A stretch of 64,000 nucleotides of DNA from Pseudomonas sp. CCI4.2 (GCF_034350045.1 NZ_CP133781.1:2262001-2326000); one strand, 5' to 3'; counted from the stretch's first letter, positions 30,363-42,871 are shown. A program made the numbers and translations. The notes: a model not told the origin generated them from the sequence alone.

Positions 30363-30921
30363 ACTGTCCTCTTACGTGGGAGAGCAGGTTCATCCTGCCG
30401 TCGTTCAAATACGCTTTCATACCCGTTCCGGTGGTAACACCGCCGAAGCCGTCGATTCTAACGGCTTGCTCGGTCTGCGCATATTGCTTCTGTGGGAATA
30501 CCGTCATTCGACTACTGGTAATAATGGTTGTCCGGTTCTTTTCGTCTGTTCGAGCGACACGTACCGAGTCAATCAGCTCGACTTGAGTGCCGCCAGGCGA
30601 GACTTCGCCCTTCAAACTTTGTACGTGCCAAGGATACAGGGCGCCGCGAAACAGTTGCAGGTCGGGGTTGGTCAGAAGCGTGATGTCCGAGGCCTTAAGA
30701 TGCTCGACCTTGTCGGATGTCATGTCGTACTGAAGTTTGCCGTCAGGCAAGAACTGCAGGCTGTGCGTCTTGGTGGCGTAGAAGTCGATAGCGCCCGGAT
30801 CGACAACTGCCGCTTTCTGCTCCAGAAAACTTTCCGGGCTGATGTTCCAGTAGCCTGCCGCTGCGACCAGCAGTGCAAGCACACCCAGAATCAAGAACCT
30901 GCGAATTTTTTTGCTCAGCAT
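30349..30921 (-). CDS. lptC: LPS export system protein LptC
   Basis: Bitopic inner-membrane protein (190 residues) that receives LPS from LptB2FG and hands it to LptA. One N-terminal helix (FLILGVLALLVAAAGYW) precedes the periplasmic jellyroll. It lies 9 bp after kdsC. Confidence 0.94.
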   Translation of the reverse strand: MLSKKIRRFLILGVLALLVAAAGYWNISPESFLEQKAAVVDPGAIDFYATKTHSLQFLPDGKLQYDMTSDKVEHLKASDITLLTNPDLQLFRGALYPWHVQSLKGEVSPGGTQVELIDSVRVARTDEKNRTTIITSSRMTVFPQKQYAQTEQAVRIDGFGGVTTGTGMKAYLNDGRMNLLSHVRGQYEAR

Positions 30922-30930
30922 AAATAACTT

Positions 30931-31467
30931 CTATAAGTAGGCGGCGTGGGCCGCTTCAAGGCTGCCTTGGGCGTTCAGGATCAGTTCGCAAAATTCGCGA
31001 GCTGCGCCTTCACCGCCGCGAGCCAGGGTAATGCCATGAGCATGTTGCCGGACAAAACTGGCCGCATTCGCAACCGCCATGCCCAGGCCGACGCGTCGAA
31101 TGACCGGCAAGTCTGGCAGATCATCACCCAGATAGGCGACTTGTTCGTAACTCAGGTTGAGTTGGGCCAGTAATTCGTCGAGTACGACCAGCTTATCTTC
31201 ACGGCCCTGATACAGATGCTGAATGCCCAGATTCTTTGCTCGGCGTTCGACCACCGGGGTCTTGCGTCCGCTGATAATAGCGGTGATTACGCCTGACGCG
31301 ATCAGCATCTTGATGCCTTGCCCGTCCAGAGTATTGAATGTCTTGAATTCGCTGCCGTCTTCGAGAAAATACAGGCGGCCATCAGTCAGTACGCCATCAA
31401 CGTCAAAAATCGCCAACTTGATGTTCTTGCCGCGTTGCAGCAAATCGTTCGTTTTTGCGTCGCTCAC
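30931..31467 (-). CDS. kdsC: 3-deoxy-D-manno-octulosonate 8-phosphate phosphatase
   Basis: HAD-family phosphatase that releases Kdo from Kdo 8-phosphate for LPS inner core synthesis. The HAD motif I AIFDVDGVLTDG, motif II IISGRK and motif III GDDLPDLPV are present in a 178-residue cap-less C0 HAD protein. The start codon is GTG 31467, whose first G is the last base of the kdsD stop TAG. Confidence 0.95.
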   Translation of the reverse strand: MSDAKTNDLLQRGKNIKLAIFDVDGVLTDGRLYFLEDGSEFKTFNTLDGQGIKMLIASGVITAIISGRKTPVVERRAKNLGIQHLYQGREDKLVVLDELLAQLNLSYEQVAYLGDDLPDLPVIRRVGLGMAVANAASFVRQHAHGITLARGGEGAAREFCELILNAQGSLEAAHAAYL

Positions 31468-32441
31468 TACATCACTCCCGCACGTAGAAGATCTTGCAGG
31501 TTAAAGGCGCCGATAGGGTGATCGTTTGCGTCAACCACGATCAGTGCGCCAATTTTGTGATCTTCCATGATCTTCAGTGCTTGGGCCGCGAGCATCTCTG
31601 GGCGGGCGGTTTTGCCGTGGACCGTCATGACGTCGTCGATCATTGCCTTGCGAATGTCGATATCGCGATCAAGCGTGCGGCGTAAATCGCCGTCGGTGAA
31701 TATCCCGGCCAAACGACCATCCGCCTCCAGCACTGCGGTCATGCCGAGGCCCTTACGGGTCATTTCCATCAGCGAATCGCGCAACGGCGTACCGCGTTGG
31801 ACCTTGGGCAAGTCGTCCCCAATGTGCATGACGTGCTCTACTTTGAGCAGTAACCGTCGACCCAGGGCGCCCCCAGGATGAGAAAAAGCAAAATCTTCGG
31901 CGGTGAAATCCCGTGCTTCCAGCAGCGCAACGGCCAGCGCATCACCCATAACCAATGCCGCAGTGGTGGAGGAGGTGGGGGCCAGGTTCAGCGTGCAAGC
32001 CTCATGTTCGACGTGAACATTCAGATTGACTTCCGCCGCCTTGGCCAGCGTCGAGTCCGGATTGCCTGTCAGGCTGATCATCTGGATGCCCAAGCGTTTT
32101 ATCAGGGGCAAAAGTGTAACGATTTCGGTCGTTGTACCCGAGTTTGAAATGGCCAAGATGATGTCGTCACGGGTGATCATGCCCATATCGCCATGGCTGG
32201 CTTCGGCCGGGTGAACAAAAAATGCCGTGGTGCCAGTGCTTGCCAGGGTGGCGGCGATCTTTTTGCCAATATGCCCCGACTTGCCCATGCCGACCACGAC
32301 TACGCGGCCCTTGCCGGCCAGAATCATTTCGCAAGCGCGTACGAAATCAGCGTCGATATGCACCAGTAAACCTTCTACGGCTTCTATTTCGAGGCGGATG
32401 GTGCGTTGTGCTGTTTGAATCAGGTCGCTGGATTGGCTCAT
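31467..32441 (-). CDS. kdsD: Arabinose-5-phosphate isomerase
   Basis: Converts ribulose 5-phosphate to arabinose 5-phosphate, the first committed precursor of Kdo. The 324 residues contain a SIS domain (VVGMGKSGHIGKKIAATLAS, then HPAEASHGDMGMI) followed by two CBS domains. It heads the leftward kdsD-kdsC-lptCAB cluster and is divergent from mlaF, with 296 bp between them in which I see no gene or clear hairpin. Confidence 0.96.
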   Translation of the reverse strand: MSQSSDLIQTAQRTIRLEIEAVEGLLVHIDADFVRACEMILAGKGRVVVVGMGKSGHIGKKIAATLASTGTTAFFVHPAEASHGDMGMITRDDIILAISNSGTTTEIVTLLPLIKRLGIQMISLTGNPDSTLAKAAEVNLNVHVEHEACTLNLAPTSSTTAALVMGDALAVALLEARDFTAEDFAFSHPGGALGRRLLLKVEHVMHIGDDLPKVQRGTPLRDSLMEMTRKGLGMTAVLEADGRLAGIFTDGDLRRTLDRDIDIRKAMIDDVMTVHGKTARPEMLAAQALKIMEDHKIGALIVVDANDHPIGAFNLQDLLRAGVM

Positions 32442-32737
32442 GTCGGAAACGGTTAGCCTGATGAAAAGGCGGCGATTATAGCGGTAATGGCCGATTCCCT
32501 CACCCTTGATCTTATGTCTGAGTGAGGTTCGCGCATTGCGGCTGTCCTAACTTCTTGGAGAGTGGTTCGCAATTGTTCGAACTATCTGTCATGCCCCTGA
32601 ACGAAAGAGGCTTCTTCCGTGGGACAGGCGCGCGCGCAGTGGTATAGTTCGCGGCCAGTTCGGCCCACCCAGTCGGTGCATGCACAGCGCCAAGGATTTT
32701 ATTTTCTGAGAGTGAGGCCGCCTCGTGAGGAGTTTAG

Positions 32738-33547
32738 ATGAGCGTCGATAACGCCTACGCGGTCGAGCTGAAGGGAGTGTCCTTCAAGCGCGGCGCGCGC
32801 AGCATCTTCAATAATATTGATATACGTGTTCCGCGGGGCAAGGTCACCGGAATCATGGGGCCTTCGGGCAGCGGCAAGACCACGCTACTACGATTGATGG
32901 GTGCTCAATTGCGTCCCAGCAGCGGAGAAGTCTGGGTCAATGGCCAGAATTTGCCCGAATTGTCGCGCAGCGATTTGTTTGATGCTCGCAAGCACATGGG
33001 TGTTCTGTTTCAAAGCGGGGCCTTGTTCACCGACCTCGACGTGTTCGAAAACGTGGCGTTTCCGCTCCGTATTCACACCCAATTGCCAGAAGACATGATT
33101 CGCGACATTGTCCTGCTTAAATTGCAGGCAGTCGGTCTGCGCGGTGCGGTCGACTTGATGCCTGACGAGTTGTCTGGCGGTATGAAACGTCGTGTAGCGT
33201 TGGCCAGGGCTATCGCCCTCGATCCGCAAATTCTGATGTATGACGAACCCTTTGTTGGTCAAGACCCGATTGCCATGGGTGTATTGGTCCGGCTGATTCG
33301 TCTGCTGAATGATGCGTTGGGGATCACCAGTATTGTGGTTTCTCACGATCTCGCAGAAACCGCGAGCATTGCCGACTATCTATATGTCGTCGGCGATGGT
33401 CAGGTGCTGGGTCAGGGAACTCCGGAAGAGTTGCTGGGCTCGGATAATCCGCGCATTCATCAATTTATGACCGGCGAACCGGATGGCCCTGTTCCATTCC
33501 ACTATCCGGCACCGGATTATCGCGAAGATCTTTTGGGGAAGCGCTGA
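32738..33547 (+). CDS. mlaF: Phospholipid ABC transporter ATPase MlaF
   Basis: ATPase of the MlaFEDB complex, which maintains outer-membrane lipid asymmetry. Walker [15 protein letters not shown], signature [16 protein letters not shown] and Walker [14 protein letters not shown] are intact, and a C-terminal extension after about residue 245 matches that by which MlaF dimerises. First gene of mlaFEDCB; its stop overlaps mlaE by one base. Confidence 0.95.
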   Translation: MSVDNAYAVELKGVSFKRGARSIFNNIDIRVPRGKVTGIMGPSGSGKTTLLRLMGAQLRPSSGEVWVNGQNLPELSRSDLFDARKHMGVLFQSGALFTDLDVFENVAFPLRIHTQLPEDMIRDIVLLKLQAVGLRGAVDLMPDELSGGMKRRVALARAIALDPQILMYDEPFVGQDPIAMGVLVRLIRLLNDALGITSIVVSHDLAETASIADYLYVVGDGQVLGQGTPEELLGSDNPRIHQFMTGEPDGPVPFHYPAPDYREDLLGKR

Positions 33548-34344
33548 TGCGCAAACAGTCATTAATGGGCCGAATTAATCTGTTCGGCCAATCTGCAATC
33601 GACATGGTGACCGTGCTGGGCCGCTCCGGGCTGTTTCTGGTCCATGCATTGTTTGGCCGTGGCGGTATTGGCGGCAGCTTTCAGTTGCTGGTGAGGCAGT
33701 TGCATTCAGTGGGTGTGATGTCCCTGCTGATTATCGTCGTGTCGGGCGGTTTCATCGGGATGGTGCTCGCGCTTCAAGGTTTCAGCATTCTGGAAAAATA
33801 CGGGTCAGAGCAAGCGGTCGGGCAAATGGTCGCGTTGACCTTGCTGCGTGAGCTGGGGCCAGTGGTTGCCGGTCTTCTTTTCGCGGGGCGTGCAGGTTCG
33901 GCATTGACCGCCGAAATCGGCAACATGAAGTCCACTGAGCAGCTGTCCAGCCTGGAAATGATTGGTGTTGATCCACTCAAATACATCATTGCGCCACGCT
34001 TGTGGGCCGGGTTTATTTCGCTGCCATTGTTGGCGATGATTTTCAGCGTGGTCGGCATCTGGTGCGGCTCCTGGGTCGCTATTGATTGGCTCGGCGTTTA
34101 CCAGGGCTCTTTCTGGGCGAACATGCAAAACAGCGTGAACTTCCAAAGCGACGTGCTGAACGGTGTAATCAAAAGCATCATCTTTGCTTTTGTAGTGACC
34201 TGGATTGCCGTGTTCCAGGGTTATGACTGTGAGCCCACGTCCGAAGGGATCAGCCGTGCTACCACTAAAACCGTGGTGTATGCCTCACTGGCCATATTAG
34301 GCCTCGACTTTATTTTGACCGCCTTGATGTTTGGAGATTTCTGA
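33547..34344 (+). CDS. mlaE: Phospholipid ABC transporter permease MlaE
   Basis: Inner-membrane permease of the Mla transporter (265 residues), with an N-terminal interfacial helix and about five membrane helices. The MlaE/YrbE signature region ([20 protein letters not shown] followed by [20 protein letters not shown]) is conserved. Overlaps both neighbours by one base. Confidence 0.95.
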   Translation: MRKQSLMGRINLFGQSAIDMVTVLGRSGLFLVHALFGRGGIGGSFQLLVRQLHSVGVMSLLIIVVSGGFIGMVLALQGFSILEKYGSEQAVGQMVALTLLRELGPVVAGLLFAGRAGSALTAEIGNMKSTEQLSSLEMIGVDPLKYIIAPRLWAGFISLPLLAMIFSVVGIWCGSWVAIDWLGVYQGSFWANMQNSVNFQSDVLNGVIKSIIFAFVVTWIAVFQGYDCEPTSEGISRATTKTVVYASLAILGLDFILTALMFGDF

Positions 34345-34811
34345 TGCAAAACCGCACCCTGGAAACCGGCGTTGGCCTTTTCCTGCTGGCCGGGATCCTG
34401 GCTTTGATCTTGTTGGCCTTGCGTGTCAGTGGTCTGAGCGCAAGCGCGAACCACGACAGCTATAAACTTTATGCAAACTTCGACAATATTGCCGGTTTGA
34501 CTGTCAGAGCCAAGGTGACCATGGCCGGTGTGACCATCGGCAAGGTCACGGCTATCGATCTGGACCACGACACCTTTACGGGGCGCGTGACCATGGAAGT
34601 CCAAAAGCAGGTGAATAATCTTCCTTTGGACTCTACGGCTTCGATCCTTACCGCAGGTTTGCTCGGCGAGAAATACGTCGGCATCAGCGTAGGGGGCGAT
34701 CAAGCGCTGCTTAAAGACGGCGGTGTTATCCATGACACCCAGTCGGCCCTGGTGCTCGAGGACCTGATCGGCAAATTCATGCTCAACACTGTGAGTAAAG
34801 ACGCCAAATGA
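34344..34811 (+). CDS. mlaD: Phospholipid ABC transporter substrate-binding MlaD (MCE)
   Basis: Periplasmic MCE-domain protein (155 residues) with one N-terminal membrane helix; family members form a hexameric ring through which phospholipids pass between MlaE and MlaC. The MCE core is visible in YANFDNIAGLTVRAKVTMAG. The stop overlaps the mlaC ATG by four bases. Confidence 0.94.
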   Translation: MQNRTLETGVGLFLLAGILALILLALRVSGLSASANHDSYKLYANFDNIAGLTVRAKVTMAGVTIGKVTAIDLDHDTFTGRVTMEVQKQVNNLPLDSTASILTAGLLGEKYVGISVGGDQALLKDGGVIHDTQSALVLEDLIGKFMLNTVSKDAK

Positions 34812-35476
34812 GGAATTTCTCCATGTTCTCAACCTTGCGCCGTAGCCTGTTGATTCTGCTGACGGCTCTTCCGTTGTTCGCGAATGCGGCTCCGAGCCAG
34901 TCAGCGCATGACCTGGTGGACGGTACGACCAAAGCGTTGCTGGCCGATTTGGCTGCCCACAAAGATCAGTACAAAACCAATCCAAGCGCGTTTTACGATG
35001 CGCTGAACCGGATTGTGGGTCCGGTAGTGGATGCCGAGGGCATTTCAAAAAGCGTCATGACCGTGAAGTACTCCGGGAAAGCCACCCCTGAGCAGATGCA
35101 GCGGTTCCAGGAAAACTTCAAGCGCAGTCTGTTTCAGTTCTATGGCAACGCACTGCTTGAATACAACAACCAGGGCATTACCGTTTCCCCTGCCAAGGAC
35201 GAAAGTGGCGACCGTACCAGCGTCGACATGTCCGTCAAAGGCAACGGCGGGGCGGTTTACCCTGTGAGCTACACGCTTGAGAAGGTCAATGGCGAGTGGA
35301 AAGTGCGCAACGTCATTGTCAACGGCATCAACATTGGCAAGCTGTTCCGTGATCAGTTCTCTGATGCCATGCGGCAGAACGGCAACAACCTCGACACCAC
35401 GATCAACGGCTGGGCAGGCGAAGTTGCCAAGGCCAAAACCACCGTTGATGCTGCCGCCGAGAAGCCAGCCCAATGA
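34808..35476 (+). CDS. mlaC: Periplasmic phospholipid shuttle MlaC
   Basis: Soluble periplasmic carrier between the MlaA outer-membrane lipoprotein and MlaFEDB. A signal peptide (SLLILLTALPLFANA) precedes the Tol-Tol-Ttg2 (MlaC) domain. Two ATGs are possible: 34808 in the four-base overlap with mlaD and 34823 (MFSTLRRSLL); both keep the signal peptide, and I kept the coupled one. Overlaps mlaB by four bases. Confidence 0.94.
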   Translation: MRNFSMFSTLRRSLLILLTALPLFANAAPSQSAHDLVDGTTKALLADLAAHKDQYKTNPSAFYDALNRIVGPVVDAEGISKSVMTVKYSGKATPEQMQRFQENFKRSLFQFYGNALLEYNNQGITVSPAKDESGDRTSVDMSVKGNGGAVYPVSYTLEKVNGEWKVRNVIVNGINIGKLFRDQFSDAMRQNGNNLDTTINGWAGEVAKAKTTVDAAAEKPAQ

Positions 35477-35778
35477 GTGAGCCAGCTGTTCGTCTGGGCG
35501 CAGGTGAGTTGCACCTGAGTGGCGTGCTCGACTATCGCAGCGGCCCGGCCTTGCGTAAGCAGGGCCAAGCGCTGATTAAGGCCAGCAACGCGCCGGCCTT
35601 GATTCTGGATTGTTCCGAAGTGGAGAAATCCAGCAGCGTCGGCCTGTCTTTGCTGCTTGCATTCATGCGCGACGCCAAAGCAGCTGGCAAGGTTGTCAGT
35701 GTTCGGTCGCTGCCGGAAGACATGCGCGACATTGCGCAGGTTTCCGGTTTGACCGAGTTGTTTGATCAACACCAATAG
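35473..35778 (+). CDS. mlaB: STAS-domain protein MlaB
   Basis: Cytoplasmic STAS protein (101 residues) that binds MlaF and supports assembly and activity of the transporter. The STAS helix with a conserved Ser region (LDCSEVEKSSSVGLSLLL) is present. Last gene of mlaFEDCB; a 142-bp gap to ibaG follows. Confidence 0.92.
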   Translation: MSEPAVRLGAGELHLSGVLDYRSGPALRKQGQALIKASNAPALILDCSEVEKSSSVGLSLLLAFMRDAKAAGKVVSVRSLPEDMRDIAQVSGLTELFDQHQ

Positions 35779-35920
35779 CCATCAGCGGGTCAAACAAAGC
35801 GCTTTTCGGTGACCCGCCAAAGCGCTTTCCGTCCGAGTCTTTTAATCCGGGGTTCGCAGCGGGCAGGCTTTTTTGTATGATGGCCGACCCGCGCGCGTAG
35901 GGCGCCGATTGAGGTTAAGC

Positions 35921-37448
<1,528 letters not shown>

Positions 37449-37539
37449 GTTTTGATCGTTCAGCACAAGGTCCGGACTCATTGATTCAGGACTCGTGGGG
37501 CGCATGGATGCGCCCGATTGCCAAGGACTTACGTTTCTC

Positions 37540-38175
37540 ATGCTAACCATCGCACTGTCCAAGGGCCGCATCCTTGACGACACCCTGCCGCTTCTCGCTG
37601 AAGCAGGCATCGTGCCGACCGAGGATCCGGACAAAAGTCGCAAGCTGATCATTACCACGACCCAAGCCGATGTGCGCTTGCTGATCGTGCGCGCTACCGA
37701 CGTTCCGACTTACGTTGAACACGGTGCCGCCGATTTGGGCGTGGCCGGGAAAGATGTGTTGATGGAATACGGTGGCCAAGGCCTTTATGAGCCGTTGGAC
37801 CTGCAAATTGCCCAATGCCGTTTGATGACCGCCGGTGCCATTGGTGCGATCGAGCCAAAGGGCCGTCTGCGTGTCGCGACCAAGTTCGTCAACGTAGCCA
37901 AACGTTACTACGCCGAACAAGGTCGTCAGGTCGACATCATCAAGCTGTATGGCTCGATGGAACTGGCACCCCTGATTGGTCTGGCGGATAAAATCATCGA
38001 CGTTGTCGACACCGGCAACACGCTGCGTGCCAACGGTCTCGAGCCCCAGGAGCTGATTGCAACTATCAGTTCGCGTCTGGTGGTTAACAAGGCGTCAATG
38101 AAGATGCAGCACGCGCGCATTCAGGCGCTGATCGATACGCTGCGCAAAGCAGTCGAGTCGCGACACCGCGGCTGA
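37540..38175 (+). CDS. hisG: ATP phosphoribosyltransferase, short form
   Basis: First enzyme of histidine synthesis. At 211 residues it is the short form (HisG-S), which lacks the C-terminal regulatory domain and needs HisZ as partner; hisZ is not in this window. [19 protein letters not shown] at 37540 is the conserved start; upstream in-frame codons to 37495 are discarded. The PRPP-binding [14 protein letters not shown] motif is present. Confidence 0.95.
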   Translation: MLTIALSKGRILDDTLPLLAEAGIVPTEDPDKSRKLIITTTQADVRLLIVRATDVPTYVEHGAADLGVAGKDVLMEYGGQGLYEPLDLQIAQCRLMTAGAIGAIEPKGRLRVATKFVNVAKRYYAEQGRQVDIIKLYGSMELAPLIGLADKIIDVVDTGNTLRANGLEPQELIATISSRLVVNKASMKMQHARIQALIDTLRKAVESRHRG

Positions 38176-38300
38176 CTCACCTGCGCGACCTTGAGTCGCG
38201 CCCATCTATCCGTGTCATAGCCAAATTTCTCAGGTGCCCACGCGGATGGCTTGGTAGTCTACCGGCGCCTGAGCATCCGCCAATTATTGAGGCCTCCGCT

Positions 38301-39635
38301 ATGACAACGACCACTGCAATTCGCCGACTCAACGCCGCTGACCCAGATTTTGCACGCCATCTGGACCATCTGCTGAGCTGGGAAAGTGTGTCCGATGACT
38401 CAGTCAATGAGCGCGTGCTTGAGATCATCAAGGCCGTTCGTGAGCGTGGCGACGCAGCCTTGGTGGAATTCACTCGACGTTTCGATGGGCTTGAAGTGGC
38501 GTCCATGGCGGAGCTGATTTTGCCTCGCGAGCGGCTAGAACTGGCGTTGACACGTATCACACCTGAACAGCGTACCGCGCTGGAAAAAGCCGCCGACCGC
38601 GTGCGTATTTATCACGAAAAGCAGAAACAGGATTCCTGGACCTACACCGAGGCCGATGGCACGGTGTTGGGCCAGAAGGTCACGCCGTTGGACCGCGCCG
38701 GGCTCTATGTGCCGGGCGGCAAAGCATCGTATCCGTCGTCAGTATTGATGAACGCGATTCCAGCAAAAGTCGCTGGCGTGACCGAAGTGGTCATGGTTGT
38801 TCCGACCCCGCGTGGCGAAATCAACGAGCTGGTGCTCGCTGCGGCCTGCATCGCCGGTGTTGATCGCGTATTCACCATTGGTGGCGCGCAAGCCGTTGCA
38901 GCCTTGGCGTACGGCACTGAAAGCGTGCCTAAAGTCGATAAGGTCGTTGGCCCCGGTAACATTTATGTCGCCACTGCCAAGCGCCACGTGTTTGGCCAGG
39001 TGGGGATCGACATGATCGCCGGTCCGTCCGAGATTCTGGTGGTATGCGACGGTTTGACCGACCCGGACTGGATAGCCATGGACTTGTTCTCCCAGGCTGA
39101 GCACGACGAAGACGCCCAAGCGATTTTGATCAGCCCGGACGCCGAGTTTCTCGACAAAGTGGCCGCAAGCATCGCCAAGCTGATGCCGACCATGGAGCGT
39201 GCGGAGATCATTCGCAGCTCGATCAACGGCCGTGGCGCACTGATTAAAGTGGCTGATATGCAGCAAGCGATTGATGTCGCCAATCGAATCGCGCCAGAGC
39301 ACCTTGAGCTTTCAGTAGCCGACCCGCAAGCCTGGCTGCCGCAGATTCGCCACGCAGGCGCAATCTTCATGGGCCGTCACACATCCGAAGCTTTGGGCGA
39401 TTACTGTGCCGGGCCAAATCACGTGTTGCCAACATCGGGTACTGCGCGGTTCTCGTCGCCATTGGGCGTGTACGATTTTCAAAAGCGTTCGTCGATCATT
39501 TATTGCTCCGAGCAAGGCGCCTCGGAATTGGGCAAAACGGCATCGGTATTGGCGCGAGGCGAGTCGTTGACCGCCCACGCCCGCAGCGCTGAGTTCCGAA
39601 TTGTCGACAGCACCGAACAAGGAACAAAAGCATGA
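38301..39635 (+). CDS. hisD: Histidinol dehydrogenase
   Basis: Zinc-dependent NAD enzyme for the last two steps of histidine synthesis (histidinol to histidine). 444 residues with the family signature near [19 protein letters not shown] and the nucleotide-binding [14 protein letters not shown]. Lies 125 bp after hisG and overlaps hisC by four bases. Confidence 0.97.
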   Translation: MTTTTAIRRLNAADPDFARHLDHLLSWESVSDDSVNERVLEIIKAVRERGDAALVEFTRRFDGLEVASMAELILPRERLELALTRITPEQRTALEKAADRVRIYHEKQKQDSWTYTEADGTVLGQKVTPLDRAGLYVPGGKASYPSSVLMNAIPAKVAGVTEVVMVVPTPRGEINELVLAAACIAGVDRVFTIGGAQAVAALAYGTESVPKVDKVVGPGNIYVATAKRHVFGQVGIDMIAGPSEILVVCDGLTDPDWIAMDLFSQAEHDEDAQAILISPDAEFLDKVAASIAKLMPTMERAEIIRSSINGRGALIKVADMQQAIDVANRIAPEHLELSVADPQAWLPQIRHAGAIFMGRHTSEALGDYCAGPNHVLPTSGTARFSSPLGVYDFQKRSSIIYCSEQGASELGKTASVLARGESLTAHARSAEFRIVDSTEQGTKA

Positions 39636-40684
39636 GCAAGTTCTGGAGTCCGTTTGTCAGCACCTTGGTGCCTTATGTGCCGGGTGAGCAACCGAAGCTG
39701 ACCAAGCTGATTAAACTCAATACCAATGAAAACCCTTATGGCCCGTCGCCGAAAGCCCTGGCCGCCATGCGCGCCGGGCTGACCGACGATTTGCGTCTGT
39801 ACCCGGACCCGAACAGCGATCTGCTCAAGCAAGCGGTTGCCACCTATTACGGCGTGCAACCCAATCAAGTGTTCTTGGGTAATGGTTCGGATGAAGTGCT
39901 GGCACACGTGTTCAATGCACTGTTGCGCCATGACAAACCCTTGTTGTTCCCAGACATCAGCTACAGCTTTTATCCGGTGTATTGCGGTTTGTACGGCATC
40001 GAGTTTGACGCGATAGCACTGGATGAACAGTTCCAGATTTGCGTCGAAGACTATGCCCGGCCCAACGGCGGGATCATCTTTCCCAACCCTAACGCGCCCA
40101 CCGGCTGCCTTTTGGCACTGGACGCGGTGGCGCAGATGGTCACGGCCAACCCTGACTCGGTGGTGGTGGTCGACGAGGCTTACATCGACTTCGGTGGCGA
40201 AACCGCCATCAGTCTGGTGGACCGTTTTCCGAACCTGCTAGTTACCCAAACAGTGTCCAAGTCGCGTTCGTTGGCAGGATTGAGAGTGGGTCTGGCTGTA
40301 GGACATCCAGACCTGATCGAGGCGCTGGAGCGGGTCAAAAACAGCTTTAATTCATACCCGCTGGATCGCTTGGCAATCCTCGGCGCGACCGCTGCGTTCG
40401 AAGACCGTCAGTATTTTGAACGCACCTGTAAGGCAGTGATCGATAGCCGTGAGGTCTTGATCAAGCAACTGGAGGCCAAGGGGTTTGAGGTATTGCCGTC
40501 TGCGGCCAACTTCATCTTCGCCCGCCATCCGCAGCACGACGCCGCAGGTCTGGCAGCCAGATTGCGCGAGCAGGGCGTTATCGTTCGCCACTTCAAGCAA
40601 GAGCGCATCGCGCAATTCCTGCGAATCAGCATCGGTACGCCTGAGCATAACCAGGCGCTGGTCGATGGTTTGGGCGATTTGTAA
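39632..40684 (+). CDS. hisC: Histidinol-phosphate aminotransferase
   Basis: PLP-dependent fold-I aminotransferase (350 residues) acting on imidazole-acetol phosphate. The PLP lysine is Lys210 in [14 protein letters not shown], and PNPNAPTG is the cofactor-phosphate loop. Coupled to hisD by an ATGA overlap. Last of the hisGDC group; it converges on algW across a REP element. Confidence 0.96.
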   Translation: MSKFWSPFVSTLVPYVPGEQPKLTKLIKLNTNENPYGPSPKALAAMRAGLTDDLRLYPDPNSDLLKQAVATYYGVQPNQVFLGNGSDEVLAHVFNALLRHDKPLLFPDISYSFYPVYCGLYGIEFDAIALDEQFQICVEDYARPNGGIIFPNPNAPTGCLLALDAVAQMVTANPDSVVVVDEAYIDFGGETAISLVDRFPNLLVTQTVSKSRSLAGLRVGLAVGHPDLIEALERVKNSFNSYPLDRLAILGATAAFEDRQYFERTCKAVIDSREVLIKQLEAKGFEVLPSAANFIFARHPQHDAAGLAARLREQGVIVRHFKQERIAQFLRISIGTPEHNQALVDGLGDL

Positions 40685-40730
40685 AGTACCCAGTGGTCCC
40701 ACAGATTCCGGCGCAGCCCGACTGTAATCC

Positions 40731-40830
40731 GTGGGACCGAATTTATTCGGGAATGAATTTCACATCCACATCGTCGGCGTCTGACCCGGCGCCTTCCCGA
40801 ATGAATTCGGTCCCACAGTGGCTCCTACAG
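40731..40830. repeat. REP-type inverted repeat between hisC and algW
   Basis: GTGGGACCGAATTTATTCGG on the left and CCGAATGAATTCGGTCCCAC on the right flank about 45 bp; a TGGCTCCTACAG half-element follows at 40819-40830. The arms match those at 8209-8296. It sits in the convergent intergenic gap, a normal REP location. Confidence 0.82.
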
Positions 40831-40838
40831 CGGTCGAT

Positions 40839-41999
40839 TTATTCCTCTTCCGCCACCGGTGTTGGTGCAGGCGGTGGGCGCAATCCGACCTCGGCGTTTA
40901 GCGTCAGTTCTTTGCCATTGCGCATGACCTGGATCGCGATTTTGTCGCTTGGTTTGGTGCGCGCTACCTGGTTCATTGAGCGGCGGCCGTCACCGGCGGG
41001 CTCACCGTTGATGCTCAAAATCACATCACCCAGCAGCAAACCGGCTTTCTGCGCAGGCCCATCGCGGAATACGCCAGCGACGACAATGCCTGGACGATCC
41101 TTCAACCCGAATGACTCAGCCAGCTCCTGGGTCAGCGGCTGCACTTCAATACCCAGCCAGCCGCGAATCACTTGGCCGTGTTCGATGATCGACTTCATCA
41201 CCTCCATTGCCAGCTTCACAGGGATCGCGAAACCGATGCCTTGCGAACCGCCGGACTTCGAGAAAATCGCCGTGTTAATGCCTGTCAGATTGCCGCTGGC
41301 GTCCACCAGTGCACCGCCGGAATTGCCGGGGTTGATCGCAGCGTCGGTCTGAATGAAGTCTTCGTAGGTGTTGAGGCCCAACTGATTACGCCCGGTGGCA
41401 CTGATGATGCCCATGGTCACTGTTTGACCAACGCCAAACGGGTTGCCGATGGCCAGCGCGACGTCACCGATGCGGATGTTGTCGGAGCGGCCAATCGTAA
41501 TGGATGGCAGGTTTTTCAGATCGATTTTCAATACTGCCAAGTCGGTCTCGGGATCGCTGCCGATGACCCTCGCGGTTGTTTCACGACCGTCTTTCAACGC
41601 CACAACGATTTGATCGGCACCACTGGTGACGTGGTTATTGGTCAGCAAGTAGCCTTCGGGGCTCATGATCACTGCTGAGCCGAGGCTTGATTCCATGCGC
41701 CGCTGTTTAGGCAAGTTATCGCCGAAAAACCGGCGGAATTGTGGGTCTTCGAATAATGGATGGGTAGTTTTGTTGACGACTTTGGTGGTGTACAGATTGG
41801 CAACGGCGGGGGCGGCAATTGTCACCGCGTCGGCATACGACACCGGGCCTTGTTGTACCGTTGACGACTGTGGCGCTTGTTGAAGATTAACGTCCAGACT
41901 GGGTAAGCCAACCCATTGCGGGTAACGCTGGATAATCAGCATGGCGATTAGCACACCTGCCAGCAGGGGCCAAGCAAAGAAGCGCAGTGCCTTGAACAT
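40839..41999 (-). CDS. algW: Envelope-stress serine protease AlgW (DegS-like)
   Basis: Periplasmic trypsin-like HtrA-family protease anchored by one N-terminal helix (FFAWPLLAGVLIAMLII). In pseudomonads it cleaves the anti-sigma factor MucA and so releases AlgU. The triad is His123 in LTNNHV, Asp153 in DPETDLAVLK and Ser227 in NPGNSGGA; a single PDZ domain (about 285-370) follows. ATG 41999 gives 386 residues, close to the known AlgW length; the start at 42023 adds eight unneeded residues. Located next to hisC, its usual neighbour. Confidence 0.95.
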   Translation of the reverse strand: MFKALRFFAWPLLAGVLIAMLIIQRYPQWVGLPSLDVNLQQAPQSSTVQQGPVSYADAVTIAAPAVANLYTTKVVNKTTHPLFEDPQFRRFFGDNLPKQRRMESSLGSAVIMSPEGYLLTNNHVTSGADQIVVALKDGRETTARVIGSDPETDLAVLKIDLKNLPSITIGRSDNIRIGDVALAIGNPFGVGQTVTMGIISATGRNQLGLNTYEDFIQTDAAINPGNSGGALVDASGNLTGINTAIFSKSGGSQGIGFAIPVKLAMEVMKSIIEHGQVIRGWLGIEVQPLTQELAESFGLKDRPGIVVAGVFRDGPAQKAGLLLGDVILSINGEPAGDGRRSMNQVARTKPSDKIAIQVMRNGKELTLNAEVGLRPPPAPTPVAEEE

Positions 42000-42112
42000 T
42001 GAAAAGGTCCTGAGAAATGCCAAGCGCAGCAGCTTTTTGCCGGGGTTGCGCCATAATGGCGGGCATTATACGAGTACCTAGCAGCGCTGAACTGCCTATT
42101 TAGGAGTCTTTT

Positions 42113-42871
42113 ATGGCTGTTGCCCTGAGCACCCTGGTCGAGGAAGCGGACCGTTACCTTAACTGCGCGCGGATCCAGGATTACTGCCCCAACGGTTTGC
42201 AGGTCGAAGGCCGTCCGCAAGTGATGCGCATCGTCAGTGGCGTCACTGCCAGTCAGGCGTTGCTGGATGCAGCAGTCGAAGCCCAAGCGGATTTGATCCT
42301 GGTTCATCACGGGTATTTTTGGAAAGGCGAGGACCCCTGCGTTGTCGGAATGAAACAGCGTCGCCTAAAGACGTTGCTCAAACATGACATCAGCTTACTC
42401 GCCTACCATCTGCCGCTGGATCTGCACCCCGACGTGGGCAATAACGTGCAACTGGCACGGGAGCTAGACATCACGGTAGAAGGACCGCTGGACCCGGAAA
42501 ACCCGCGCATCGTCGGGCTGGTGGGCTCATTGGCAGAGCCGATGACGCCGCGCGATTTTGCTCGGCGGGTACAGGATGTTCTCGGTCGTGAGCCGCTGCT
42601 GATCGAAGGCAGCGAGATGATTCGGCGCGTGGGGTGGTGCACGGGCGGCGGTCAGGGCTATATCGATCAGGCGGTCTTGGCAGGGGTCGATCTTTATCTA
42701 AGCGGCGAAGCGTCGGAACAGACGTTCCATAGCGCGCGGGAAAACAACATCAGCTTCATCGCCGCCGGGCACCACGCCACCGAGCGTTACGGAGTCAAGG
42801 CGCTGGGCGATTATCTGGCAAAGCGCTTTGCGCTTGAGCATCTGTTTATCGATTGCCCGAACCCGATCTGA
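42113..42871 (+). CDS. Nif3-like dinuclear metal-centre protein (YbgI family)
   Basis: Cytoplasmic 252-residue NIF3/YbgI family protein. Metal-ligand segments LILVHHGYFW and AGHHATERYGV are conserved. Members have been labelled GTP cyclohydrolase 1 type 2, but the true activity is unsettled. Divergent from algW (113 bp between starts) and followed by cysD. Confidence 0.9.
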   Translation: MAVALSTLVEEADRYLNCARIQDYCPNGLQVEGRPQVMRIVSGVTASQALLDAAVEAQADLILVHHGYFWKGEDPCVVGMKQRRLKTLLKHDISLLAYHLPLDLHPDVGNNVQLARELDITVEGPLDPENPRIVGLVGSLAEPMTPRDFARRVQDVLGREPLLIEGSEMIRRVGWCTGGGQGYIDQAVLAGVDLYLSGEASEQTFHSARENNISFIAAGHHATERYGVKALGDYLAKRFALEHLFIDCPNPI